64,000 bases of DNA from Populus alba (taxonomy: Eukaryota > Streptophyta > Magnoliopsida > Malpighiales > Salicaceae), in assembly GCF_005239225.2 (NCBI RefSeq), contig NC_133288.1, forward strand, positions 8,141,035 through 8,205,034, read 5' to 3'. A model generated the notes under the pieces. That model saw only the letters and a program-made list of their open reading frames with translations. It had not been told where the DNA came from and did no database searches. The position numbers and the translations under genes are program-made. This document shows, in pieces, positions 23,030-33,636 of this stretch. Each line of letters opens with the position of its first letter. Position 1 is the stretch's first letter.

Positions 23030-24247
23030 CATATCAGTGTAATTTGATTAACTCTATTTCGAGACATGAAATCATTACTAGGTTTCAACTCTATATTTTC
23101 ATATATTTTTCAATTTAATTTTATAGAGTCTCATTTATATCTAGGTACAACAGTATGACATGATCACATGACAACTCTGTTAGATACTCTAGGATTAAGC
23201 CTACTTGTTTATGTTTATTCTCTAATAATTTGTATTTTTATTGCTATTTCATTGTATATTTTAACTACTCACAAATATTTCCATTGATTGTTATGTAAAT
23301 TTAGCATCATTTATTTTTTGTTCTTGTTATTTTATTTTTGCATCCATTCTCACTTATTAGATTGCTTACACATGCATATTATTTTTTATGAATATTCACA
23401 CTACATGAAAATCCAATAAATTTCTAGCCCCGAGCTCATTCTTTTGTAGGATTAGATAAGGAGATTTAGTGGTGAGTGTGACTTATGTTCATTGATTGTC
23501 ACTTGAACTCTTGTTCATATTAGAACTCACCTTATTCACCGTGTATTATGAAGTTTATACTATATTCATAGATTAAAAATCATCCAATTAATAATTTGAA
23601 TAATTTTGGAAATTGAAAGATCTTGAGAAATAGATAAACTGAGCCCAAAGTTGTACGAGCTAGATCCTATCTTTTAGTATAGACCCTTTTATAGGGCATA
23701 AGAAAATAACTTGTGATGTCATGCATATTCATCTTATATTATGATCTCATTGTATACCCACCCATCCTTATAGGAAGTGTGAAATGGTGGGATATATTAC
23801 TATTAAAGACAAAAAAGACTTCTAAAAAGGCTAAGATGATGAGGTGAATTTTTTTTTATTCAAATATGTTGAAGCTCATGTGGGTTTGGATTCCTCATTA
23901 AGAACTTTCCAAGAAAAAACTAATCTAGTTTGTCCTTATAATCCTAAACAAAAAACATTAATGTTGTTCAATCCAACATTTTCATCGATTTATGCATTGT
24001 ATTTATTTATGCATATATTATTTTAAAAAAAAAATATAAAGAGAAATATAGGCCACCTAAACAAGATCTAATTTCCCTTAAAAGTTCAAGATAAAGGAGA
24101 AATATAGCAAAACAAAATGAAATACAAAGATAAAGCCTCGATAGAGATAAGCTTAAGAAGCAAAGACTAAAACATTACAAGTCTATATGAGTGAGTGTTG
24201 CAAATAGTTCTAGTAAAGAAAAGAATATTTGGAAGAAATTGAGTGTA
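20990..24247. other. AT-rich intergenic DNA, no gene recognised
   Basis: No coding sequence I can support. Contains a TA run (about 21,718-21,735), a 45-nt T tract (22,995-23,039) and a CACTACATGAAAA word at 23,398 that resembles a CACTA end but stands alone. The short frame at 23,844-24,026 has no recognisable family. Confidence 0.5.
22995..23039. repeat. 45-nt poly(T) tract
   Basis: An uninterrupted run of about 45 T. It could be the poly(A) tail of a minus-strand retroposon, but I cannot identify the body of one. Confidence 0.9.
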
Positions 24248-25675
24248 TTCAGTGTCATAGCCCAATTCTGGGTTATTCTCTAAAAATAATTTTTTTTTCA
24301 AAATAAAAATAAAAAAATAAAATAAAGGCTGGCAATATGGAGAAAGTAGGCCGAAGAATTAAGCTGCAATTTTTTGAAAACAAATTAAAGGCCTAATTAT
24401 ACCCCATTATGCCCAAAAAAAGACAAAACAATGCAAATTCAAGGTCAAATTAAATGATTATTGGACGAATTTGCATAAAAATTAAGTCCAAGGACATAAT
24501 TAAATTTTTAATAGGCCAATTTGATTTAATCATGGGCCAAATTGAATTTTTAATTATGTTTAAGAATTAATTTGGGTCCAATTAGAGGATTTAATTAAGT
24601 GCAAGGACTTAATTATAATTTAAATGGGTCAAATTAATTTTATTTTGGGTTTAATTAGTGAAAAATTAAGTCCAAGGACATAATTAAATTTTTAATAGGC
24701 CAATTTGATTTATCATGGGCCAAATTGAATTTTTAATTATATTTAAGAATTAATTTGGGTCCAATTAAAGGATTTAACTAAGTGCAAGGACTTAATTATA
24801 CTTTAAATGGGTCAAATTAATTTTATTTGGGGCTTAATTGGTAAAAAATTAAGTTTGGGAGCCTAATTTAGGCTTAATTGAGAATATTGGAATTTTAAAA
24901 GACCAAATTTAATTTTTACCAAGTTAATTGATTGAAATTGGGGGCTAAATTGCAAGAAAATTGAAGTTTTGGGGTCAATAAGGGGTTAAATTGAAGAAAT
25001 CCGAGACCAGAGACCAATCTGCAACAGGCGGCAAAACTATAGGGGTTCAATTGACAACAATTGAAATTGAAAACTTAATGGTAAATTAGGGGTTAAATTG
25101 ACACAACCCGAGACCAAAGACCATATTGTAAAAGGCGTGTAACTTCGGGGTTCTAATTGAAGTTCATCAAGGGCTTAATTGCATTAAATCAAAAGTTTAT
25201 GATCAATTAAGGGTTTAATTGAAATCAATTGAAAGCTGGAGGATTAAATTGAAATTCATTTTAAATCCCTAATTCAAACCCAAAACGACGCCGTTTTACA
25301 TTAAAAAAAAAAAAAACAGAGAGGACCAGACGATGCATCATCTGGTCACTGTTCATTGTCTTCCCTGTTTACCCGAAAGAAACAGTGTGGGAGCCTACTT
25401 TGCTGGTGCATTTAATGCTTGATTTCTCCATCAAATCGAACAAAACTTGCACGAAACGGATCCCCTGCAGTTCGTCTACATTCCCATGTGAACGGTTTAG
25501 GATGAATGACAGCATGGCGACTCTGACGACGGCGTGAAGAGGTCAACTCAGCAGCCTTTTCCTGCGGATTTGACAACTCGGGGAGGCTACTTTGAACCGA
25601 CGATTGGGATCCTTCCCAACCAAATAAATGGCTGAAATTTTACCCCGGTGCAGACGAGATTACCCTCTTCCACCG

Positions 25676-25689
25676 CCTATAAATAGAGG
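25676..25689 (+). promoter_or_regulatory. LTR-A TATA box
   Basis: CCTATAAATAGAGG, about 400 bp downstream of the palindromic box. Equivalent boxes occur in the other LTRs near 28,306 (minus), 31,471, 46,291 and 62,204 (minus). Confidence 0.65.
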
Positions 25690-26151
25690 CTCCGTTGATG
25701 ATCTAAGGGAGGAGAAATTGGGGTCCAAAAATCTCAAAAAACCAGTCTGCCCCCTATTTCCATTTCCCTTCTTTCCCCATCAGCCCTCTGCAGTTCTTTC
25801 CACCTCTGCCACAGCTGCCTTCTCTGGCGAGAATATCAACAAACCCAACCTACACACCATCACGAACACCAGCTCCACCATAGGAAAACAATCGGCCACC
25901 AAGCAGCCACCGCAACCCTCTCTTTCTTCTCCTTCCAGTGTTTCTCTCTCCTTTGCAAACTTCATCTTCCCACACAGTAGTAACTCCGGCAGCCAAGATC
26001 TCCATCAACGCCGCCCCAACCTCTCGTCATCCACCTAAATAGTGGCTGCTCCTCCCATGCCAGGCAACTTCCTCCTCCCCGCTTTGCCTCTTCGTCCTTG
26101 TCGTAGCTGCTGCATGCAAAATTCATTTATATATGCAGCATGATTAATTAG

Positions 26152-26212
26152 CATGGTTGCTGGGTTGGGCCAGCAACCATGGGGGCATGGGCCGGACCAT
26201 TTGGGTCCGGCC
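26152..26212 (+). repeat. Two perfect hairpins in LTR-A leader
   Basis: CATGGTTGCTGG (26,152-26,163) pairs with CCAGCAACCATG (26,170-26,181) across 6 nt. GGCCGGACC (26,190-26,198) pairs with GGTCCGGCC (26,204-26,212) across 5 nt. Confidence 0.85.
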
Positions 26213-27313
26213 TGGCCTAAAAAGGATATGTTGGGTGAAGATCGGCCCAACCAAAAGTTCTTGGGCCTGGCCTAGTTAGCTGGGCCAGCGCAGCCCACAT
26301 ATTTAATATTATATTATATTATTATTATTATTTTAAAAAAATAAAAAATCATTAAAAAAATTGTGATTTTCTCAAATATTTTTCTATCAATTTTGCATAA
26401 TATTGGGTTGTATCGTTACACTGTAAAATACAAATCCGGTATTAAAATGTCCAATTTTCTCCAAAATATTTCAAAAAAAAAAATTCAAAACATTTTTTTA
26501 AAAAAAAAAATTTCATTGCATACAACCAGATCCTAAAATGTTTCCAATCATATTTTTCATAAAAAAAAAAGAAAAAAAGAAAAAAATTGCATCTTTTTCT
26601 TGTTTTTTAAAAAATAAAAAATGGATATCGTAACCAGTTTATGATTTATCCATTAGGATTTGGCCAACATGTCAAAAAAAAATGTTTTTCCAATCCTTTT
26701 TTTAGGATCCAAATGTAGACTTTAATATTTGTGGGGTGTAAAATTACACGATAAAGTACACCCTCAGGTATTAAAGATACAAGGTGTAGAAATGCGATGT
26801 TAAAATTTAGACTTTAGAACGTTTAGGATGTAACCCGATAAAATAGAGACTCTCTCATGAAGAGAGATATGCCTTGAACCTTAGAAAAGACCAACCTGAC
26901 TTAGAAAAAAAAAAAAACAATCAAACAACAATGCACGACAGGAGGCATAGGTTCCCTTACTCAAATTAGGGTGCATTGGGGGTAATGTGTCTTCCCCTTA
27001 CACAACCAATCCCTTACTCAAATTCTCATAGACCATAGGCTCATAGTGACCATAATACTAGGTGGCGACTCCTAAACATTAATAATAATTTTATGATTAA
27101 ATCTAGAAATCATTCCCAACACACAACACCTCACACAAGAGACACGACAAAGAGCCTCCGCCGTCGCCAGACGACGTCACGACCCCCCGCGACATTAAGA
27201 AACACAATTCCCTCCAAGCATGCAACTTGTATTTCAAGCATAAGCAAGAACCCTCAACTTTACCTTACAAAACTAATGGATAAATGAAACCTTTTCAAAG
27301 TCCTTATATGAAA

Positions 27314-29568
27314 AGATTGGAAAAAGATTTTTACTTGAGGATGTACTTTATCGTGTAATTTTACACCCCATAAATATTAAAGTCAACATCTGGATCCTAA
27401 AAAAAGATTGGAAAAAGATTTTTGACATGTTGGCCAAATCCTAATAGATAATCATAAACTAGTTACGATATCCATTTCTTGATTTTTTTTTAGACATGAA
27501 AACATTTTGGGTTTGGTCGTATGCATAAAAACAAAATAATTTTTTTTTTTGAAATATTTTGAAGAAAACTGGGTATTTTAATACCAGATTTGTATTTTAT
27601 AGTGTAAATATACATCCCGATATTATGTAAAACTAGTAGAAAAAATATTTGAGAAGTTAACAAAATTTTTGAAATTTTTTTTGAAAAATTTCATTTTTTA
27701 TATATATTATTATAAATATGTATAGTAAATATACATGGGTTGGGCCGGCCTAGTTAACTGGGCTGAGCCTAGGAACTCCTTTTCTTCTCTTTTTGGGGTT
27801 GGGCCGGACCCAAATGGTCTGGCCCAACCCAGCAACCATGCAAATAATAAGGCTGCATGCAAAACGAGAATCTGCATGCAACAACTTGCAGCTACAACAG
27901 GGCGGCGTTACCTGATGTCGGAGTACCAAAATGGAGGCCTGGCTGGTCGAGACGGAAAAAGGCTGACTTGAGGACGATGGTTGAGGCTGTGGTAGAGATG
28001 GTGGCCGGTCGACTGCTGCGAAGGAATAAAGAAGAAGAAGCGGAGGAAGAAAATCCACAAAGGGGAGAGGGAAGACCTCGCGGTGGCTGCCCCTATCGCC
28101 GGTGATGATTTGGTTTTGTGGGGAGGCTGAGATGCTATCTGTTGGTGGAGTAGAAATGTTTCTGTGGGGTCTTCAAGGGCTGACGAAACAGCAGGGAGAG
28201 AGAGAAAAGAGCATTGGCTGGGAAAAAAAAAAGACAGGGGAGAAGTTGATTTTTTGAGATTTTTGGACTCGATTTTCTCCTTCCTTAGACCATGAAATGC
28301 ACCCCTATTTATAAGAGGTGGAAGATGGACATTTTGTCTTTAATGGTGCCAAATCTTGACCTTTGGTTTGGTTGGTAAGCATCCCAACAATTGGTTCAAA
28401 GTGTACACCTCAAACTGCCAAATTTGACAGTCCAAAGCTACTCGAGTTGGCTACTTCAGGCCAGTCACTGGAGCAGTTTTCATGTTTATAGACTTCCAGG
28501 GACCATACACGGGGATAGAGGGATTTTAGGTGGCCGTTTTGGTACATGTGTTGTCAATTTTGGGGAACATATGAGGCATTAAATGCAGCTGCAAAACTGC
28601 TACCCGGGTAGTGTTCACGGGGAAGATGAACAATGACCAGGCGACACATCACCTAGTCTCATTCTTTTTCTCTTTTTTCCTTTTTAATGCAAAAACGGCG
28701 CCGTTTTGGGTTAAATAATGGAGTTTTACCAAAGTTCAATGTAGTCTTCTAGTTTTCAAGTTGGTTCAATTGAACCCCTAATTGACCTTAAACCTTTGAT
28801 TCAATGCAATTAGGCCTCTGCGTAACTTCAACTTCAGCCCCGTATTTATGCGCTTTTTGCATTATAGTCTCTGGTCTTAGATTTATGCAATTTCACCCCT
28901 AATTGATCATTAAACTTTCAATTTCTTCAATTTGACCCCCGGATTTTGCCAATTAAACCCCTATAGTTTGACGCCTTTTGCAGATTGGTCATTGGCTGTG
29001 AATTTTGTCAATTTAGCCCCTAATTGACCTCATAACTTTAATTTTCATGCAATTTGGCCCCTAATTTCAATCAATTAACTTGGTAAAAATTAAATTTGGT
29101 CTCTTAAAATTTCAATCTTTTCAATTAAGCTCAAAGTAGGCTCCCAAACTTAATTTTTCACCAATTAAGCCCCAAACAAAATTAATTTGCCCATTTAAAG
29201 TATAATTAAGTCCTTGAACTTAATTAAATCCTTTAATTGCACCCAAATTAATTCTTAAACATAATTAAAATTTAATTTGGCCTATGATTAAATTAAATTG
29301 GCCTATTAAAAATTTAATTATATCATTGGACTTAATTTTTATGCAAATTTGTCCAATAATGATTTAATTTAACCTTGAATTTGCATTTTGTTTTCTTCAT
29401 TTTTGGGCATAATAGGGTATAATTAGGCCTTGAATTTTCTCTAAAATTGCAACTTGATTCCCCGGTTTTCTTTCTCCATGTAGCCAGCCTTTATTATTAT
29501 TTTTTGATTTTTAATTTGAAAAAGAAATTGATTTTGTTTTTGGAATAACCCAAAATTGGGTTATGACA
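27314..29568 (-). mobile_element. Truncated inverted LTR related to LTR-A
   Basis: The minus strand from 29,568 opens TGTCATAACCCAATTTTGGG and follows LTR-A through U3, the box AAAACGGCGCCGTTTT (28,694), a TATA box (about 28,306-28,313), a CAG/GTAAC donor (about 27,911) and the AT-rich leader, as far as the stretch containing ACACGATAAAGTACA. It then stops: the conserved U5 block and the GCGACA end are missing. With LTR-A it forms a tail-to-tail inverted pair with a loop of about 0.5 kb. A 19-bp direct repeat (AGATTGGAAAAAGATTTTT, at about 27,314 and 27,405) lies at the truncation edge. Confidence 0.75.
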
Positions 29569-29578
29569 CCAGGAACGA

Positions 29579-30756
29579 CCAACTTCCTTTTCCTCCTCCT
29601 CTAGCTCTGCCATAGTTTCTAGTTCAATTTATTTTTGGAAACACTTTAAAATTTTAATGAATATTTGGATGAATATTATTTAACTTTATTTTTATACTTT
29701 TAATGTTTTATACAATTTTATTTTCTTAATTGGTTTTTTTACTATTATTATATACACATTTATATTATTTTTTCTACACCATTTTATTTTTCAAAATATT
29801 TTTAAATCATAACCGACTGATTTACATACACAATTATGTCGTCGGTATTTTATTGAGCGTTGCAAAATATTTACTTCATATGCCACAATCATCGATGTCA
29901 CTACAGACATAATTAATCCATCGGTATTTTACAGAGAGTTATGAAATATTTACTGCATATGCCACAATCACCGACGTTGTTATTCCATTGGTATATTTCC
30001 AGCCAGAATTTTTTTTGCATGTATTTTCCGTTTGTAAAACCATTGGTTTCTATTTTTTTAACCGATAGAATTAGCGACAGAACATGAAATTACCAACGAA
30101 CATTATTCTGTCGGTGAATTAGGAGGTAAAAGTTTTACTGACGGAATGATAATCTTACACCGATAGACAATGTCTGTCGATAAAACTGTTAAACATTATA
30201 GTGTAAAACATGATCAATATAAATAAAATGAAATGAACAACTATTCTACTTGATATAAAGACTAAAAGTTTACGATGACAACATAAGTTAAACAATATGA
30301 GCATCTAGAATTTATATATACATTACATAATATTTATGGAGAGATCATTCATAAATACCATATCTTGCATATTTACAAGAGATCGTGTCTTCAAAACTAT
30401 CAAATATTCATTACAATAACCATTCTTAAAAATCTACAAATTCATTGCTTTTAACATAAATAACAAAACACACCATATTGATAAGTCCCTAATATGAAAT
30501 CTAAACCAGCATAAAAGAACTAAAGTAATTAATAGTTCCAATGTACCTATTCTCTTTATATATATATAGAACTAAAGTAGGTTTTTGAGTTTTAAAGGCA
30601 TTTAAAATAACAAAAATTATGCAAACAATTGAAATTTTATTTTATTTTTGGATTTTGTTATTTTTTTTTTCTATTTTTCTATATTTTTAGAGAAAAATTA
30701 AAAGAAGGTTAAAATGTAGTTATGAATGGTGTCATGCATTTTTATTTTTATTTGTA
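29579..30756. other. Intergenic DNA left of the giant element
   Basis: No gene. Contains the CACTA-type end fragment described separately and otherwise AT-rich unique-looking sequence, up to the CTTTA target site at 30,757. Confidence 0.5.
29810..30203. mobile_element. CACTA-type subterminal fragment
   Basis: Carries repeated GTCGGTATTTTA / ATCGGTATTTTA units in two tandem copies of about 82 bp (about 29,838-30,000). Inverted motifs such as TGACGGAAT and ATTCTGTCGG follow, and the right side ends in TTATAGTG, which reads CACTATAA on the minus strand. This is the usual subterminal structure of CACTA elements. No transposase is present and the left terminus is not resolved. Confidence 0.6.
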
Positions 30757-30761
30757 CTTTA
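30757..30761 (+). repeat. Target site duplication CTTTA, left copy
   Basis: CTTTA directly abuts the 5' LTR and is repeated exactly at 50,006-50,010, directly after the 3' LTR. Confidence 0.95.
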
Positions 30762-31470
30762 TGTCATAACCTAATTTTTGACCCTTTTATTTTACTGAAA
30801 AAATGATGAAAAAATAAATTAAGAATGAATTAAAATTTGGGTTAAGGGCAACATGATTGGAAGTTTTGAGGTTTAATTAAACTTTGAAATTAATTTAATT
30901 AATCAAATCAAGGTTTTAATTGGAGAATTGATAAGTTTTGAGACTTAATTAAGCTTGGAATTAATTTAATTACTCCAATCAAGGGTTTAATTGGAGAATT
31001 GATAAGTTTTGAGATTTAATTGGGCTTGAAATTAATTTAATTAATCCAATCAAGGGTTTAATTGGAGAATTGATAAGTTTTGAGATTTAATTGGGCTTGA
31101 AATTAATTTAATTAATCCAATTAGGGACTTAATTGAAGAAATATCAAAGTTTGGGGTTTAATTGGGGTCCAAATTGCGAAATTAAAATCCAAGGACCAAC
31201 TTGAAAATGGCGCAGACATGTAAGGATCCAATTATATTTTAACCAAGGGGTTGATTGCAAAATTAGAAGAAATACAAGGACCAAATTTGCAACCAGCAAA
31301 ACGGGGTCGTTTTACAACGACTGTTCACCGTTTACTCTGCAACGGCTCTGCCTTTAATGGCAGAAACGTTTTGTCCGGTGGCAGCCAACGCGGACGTTTC
31401 TTCATTGAAGGCGACGGTTATGGAGCATTTAGGAGGCCAGCCGTTACCACCACCGAGGCTGCCGCTGTCT

Positions 31471-31478
31471 CTATAAAG
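31471..31478 (+). promoter_or_regulatory. TATA box of 5' LTR
   Basis: CTATAAAG in a G/C-rich setting, about 165 bp after the palindromic AAAACG box. The 3' LTR has the same sequence near 48,496. Confidence 0.6.
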
Positions 31479-31857
31479 AAGACCTCGCGGGAAAAAAAAA
31501 AAAACAGAGAAGACAGAGGGGAGGAACAGGGCAAGACAGAAAAAACCCACAAAATAGAGACAAACAGTAGTACCCAAAGCAAAAACAGAGATCAACACAA
31601 GCAGAAAACCCAGAAATCTCATGTTAATATCATCGTCCTCTCAATCATCCCTCTCCCCTGCAAATCAGAAAAAGGAAGAACCCAAGCAGCGAGCTGCCAC
31701 CTTCACCATCGCCGAAACAAAAGGAAAACAGAAAGGGAAGATCATACAATAGACGAGAGCGGAGTCACAGTGGTGACAAGTCTCCTCGCAATCTCCAGAA
31801 ACAGGTAAGCCGTTCTCATCTTTCTCTTCATTCTTGTTTAAATTGTGCAGATGCAAG

Positions 31858-31967
31858 AACTGTGCGAAGGTAATTTAATTACCTTCGCACAGTTGCTGCA
31901 CGTGTGAAATTGCTTCACGCGTGCAGTGTAATTAAAATCTGCCGGGCCACTGGCTTGGGCCAGTGGC
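31858..31967 (+). repeat. Three consecutive hairpins in 5' LTR
   Basis: AACTGTGCGAAGGTAATT pairs perfectly with AATTACCTTCGCACAGTT across one base (31,858-31,894). CTGCACGTGTGAA pairs with TTCACGCGTGCAG across 5 nt with one mismatch (31,896-31,926). GCCACTGGC pairs with GCCAGTGGC across TTGG (31,946-31,967). Confidence 0.9.
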
Positions 31968-32811
31968 CGGGCTGGCTGGGCCCAGTCCAGCCTCTTTTGG
32001 GCTAAATTGGGCCCGACCCCAAAAAAAAAATATAGATAATAAAAAAAAATAAAAAATAATAAGTGTAGGAAAAAAAATTTTGCATGTCTTTAATTTTTTC
32101 TTTTTTAATATGCTGGTGTTGAAAATTTCACATGAAATGTTTTTTTTATTATTCACTGATATCAGGATCAGGAATAAAATATTTATTGGAATTGTTAATG
32201 GTCGATTTTTTTTTTATTATTGGAATTATTCATGGTGGAAATATTTACCGACACCAGAGTTGGAAATATTCGTGGTCAATTTTTTTTAATTGGAATTATT
32301 TATGGTGGAATATTTACCAACGCCAGGTTGGAAATATTCATGGTAAAACTTTTTTAATTAATTGGAATTATTTGTGGTGGAATATTTACCAACGCTAGAG
32401 TTGGAAATATTCATGGTCGAATTTTTAATTGGAATTATTTGTGTTAGAATATTTACTAACGCCGGAGTTAGAAATATTCATGGTCGATTTTTTTATTATT
32501 ATTGGAATTATTCATGATGGAATATTTACCGACGCCAGAGTTGGAAATATTCGTGGTCGATTTTTTTTTAATTGGAATTATTTATGGTGGAATATTTACT
32601 GACGTCAAAGTTGGAAATATTTAGGATCAAATATTCATTGACGCCAGAGTTAGGAATATTATGATCAAACCATCATTTTAAAAAAAATACACATGCATTG
32701 ATTTAAATTTATTTCTTAGGTTTATTCATTGAAGTTAGAGTCAATAAAATCATACGTTCTTACACACAAATCAACAAAAAAAATTAGCAAGTTAAGATTA
32801 AAACATCAATG

Positions 32812-32938
32812 CAGCTTACCTCAGGTAGGGTGCGCTAGGGGTGCTAATACCTTCCCTAGCCTCAACCAGTCCCGTACCATAGGATCTCTCTTGACTAGTT
32901 AGGGTTCCTAGTGACCATAATACTAGGCGGCGACTCCT
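32812..32938 (+). repeat. Conserved U5 block shared by gypsy LTRs
   Basis: Runs from GCAGCTTACCTCAGGTAGGG through GGGGTGCTAATACCTTCCCT, AACCAGTCCC and TAGGGTTCCTAGTGACCATA to TACTAGGCGGCGACTCC. Related blocks occur at about 26,945-27,075, 38,054-38,179, 47,239-47,374, 49,785-49,905 and, on the minus strand, 60,355-60,483. Confidence 0.9.
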
Positions 32939-33040
32939 TAAACAAGACCTTTCCCCTAAAAGAACAAGATACCAGAAATCAGTTTTTTTTCATAATCGAG
33001 GATTATTTTTACGGTTGTCGCGATGTCGGGTGCGACAGAA

Positions 33041-33060
33041 TGACGACTCCACTGGGACTT
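33041..33060 (+). other. Primer-binding site of giant element
   Basis: TGACGACTCCACTGGGACTT starts three bases after the LTR end. It resembles the TGGCGACTCC-type PBS that I recall for Ogre-like elements (tRNA-Arg), with G to A at the third base. Confidence 0.7.
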
Positions 33061-33636
33061 CAGGACTAAGCTTTGTTTGTTTTTGTTTTATTTTATTGCT
33101 AAATATTTTTTTTTTGTGTTTATCAAGTTTTTATTTATTTATTGTTTATTATGTATTTTTTGTGTATTTTATTTTATTTTTTAATATTTTTTTCTTCTTA
33201 CTGTTTTAGCACGCATAATTATTCATATTTATCATGCATATATGTTAATTTGAATATCATTCAAGCTCATTTTGTTTTTGTATATATACGTGTGGTACCA
33301 ACTTTAAGATAAGTGGAGAAGTAATGGCACCCCAATGGCTTTAGCGTGGGTAAGGCTCGCGAAACTATCCAACTCTCGCATGATTTGTTTGCTCGATAGT
33401 GGTTGATATGCCAAACTAATTTTACTCGGGGCCTCTATCTTCACGCTGCTTGTAAATCTCATATCAACCTTTCGAGGACGATCACTGAGCATGTGAAAGA
33501 CCTTTGAGACTAGATAGCAAAACTACCCAGATGCATTTAATGACTAGAACCTATTCTTTAGGTTGGTCCCTATATAATTTCATTGAGATAAGCATAACAT
33601 TTAAGCATTTTCATTACAGGACTTTCGGGTGACACA
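33061..33636 (+). other. Untranslated leader before ORF1
   Basis: AT-rich then mixed sequence without an open frame. It ends in a polypyrimidine stretch and the AG acceptor at 33,618-33,619, just before the ORF1 start. Confidence 0.6.

Larger units (their letters stand above)
24253..27194 (+). mobile_element. Solo LTR of a Tat-like gypsy element (LTR-A)
   Basis: A 2,942-bp LTR opens TGTCATAGCCCAATTCTGGG and ends CCGCGACA. Flanks read TTCAG on the left and TTAAG on the right, a probable target duplication with one substitution. It shows the layout shared by the LTRs of this window: a U3 full of TTAATTG words, the box AAAACGACGCCGTTTT (about 25,273), a TATA box CCTATAAATAGAGG (about 25,676), a CAG/GCAAC site (about 26,059) where relatives have CAG/GTAAC, two hairpins (26,152-26,212) and the conserved U5 block (26,945-27,075). 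No internal domain follows, so it is a solo LTR. Open frames across it are untranslated-leader artefacts. Confidence 0.8.
30762..33037 (+). repeat. 5' LTR of giant element
   Basis: Opens TGTCATAACCTAATTTTTGA and ends GGTGCGACA. U3 contains four ~71-bp units with TTTAATTGGAGAATTGATAA (30,890-31,130); the 3' LTR has three. Then come the box AAAACGGGGTCGTTTT (about 31,298), a TATA box CTATAAAG (31,471), a CAG/GTAAG donor (31,804), three hairpins (31,858-31,967), seven ~67-bp units with CGCCAGAGTTGGAAATATTC (about 32,240-32,660; six in the 3' LTR) and the conserved U5 block (32,812-32,938). Confidence 0.95.
31805..33619 (+). other. Predicted leader intron from LTR to ORF1
   Basis: A strong donor, AACAG/GTAAGCC, lies in the LTR 330 bp after the TATA box. 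The next good acceptor, TTTTCATTACAG/GACTTTC, lies 17 nt before the ATG of ORF1. Splicing would join a leader of about 300 nt to ORF1 and remove the hairpins, minisatellite, LTR end and PBS. Sequence-based inference; unspliced RNA would still be needed as genome. Confidence 0.5.

Noticed and set aside
23398..23412. CACTACATGAAAATC as a CACTA terminus
   Set aside because: A single word without subterminal repeats, partner end or transposase nearby.
25628..26038. 136-codon proline/serine-rich ORF
   Set aside because: Lies in the transcribed leader of LTR-A, directly before the hairpins; no conserved domain. The related inverted LTR does not keep it.
27735..28105. Overlapping 80-100 codon ORFs on both strands
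   Set aside because: They cover the GC-rich leader of the inverted LTR and reflect composition.
24253..29568. One LTR retrotransposon with its two LTRs
   Set aside because: The two LTR-like segments face in opposite directions and nothing coding lies between them.
31251..31808. 185-codon ORF ending at the LTR splice donor
   Set aside because: Opens with TTG, spans the promoter and TATA box, and is shortened and shifted in the 3' LTR.
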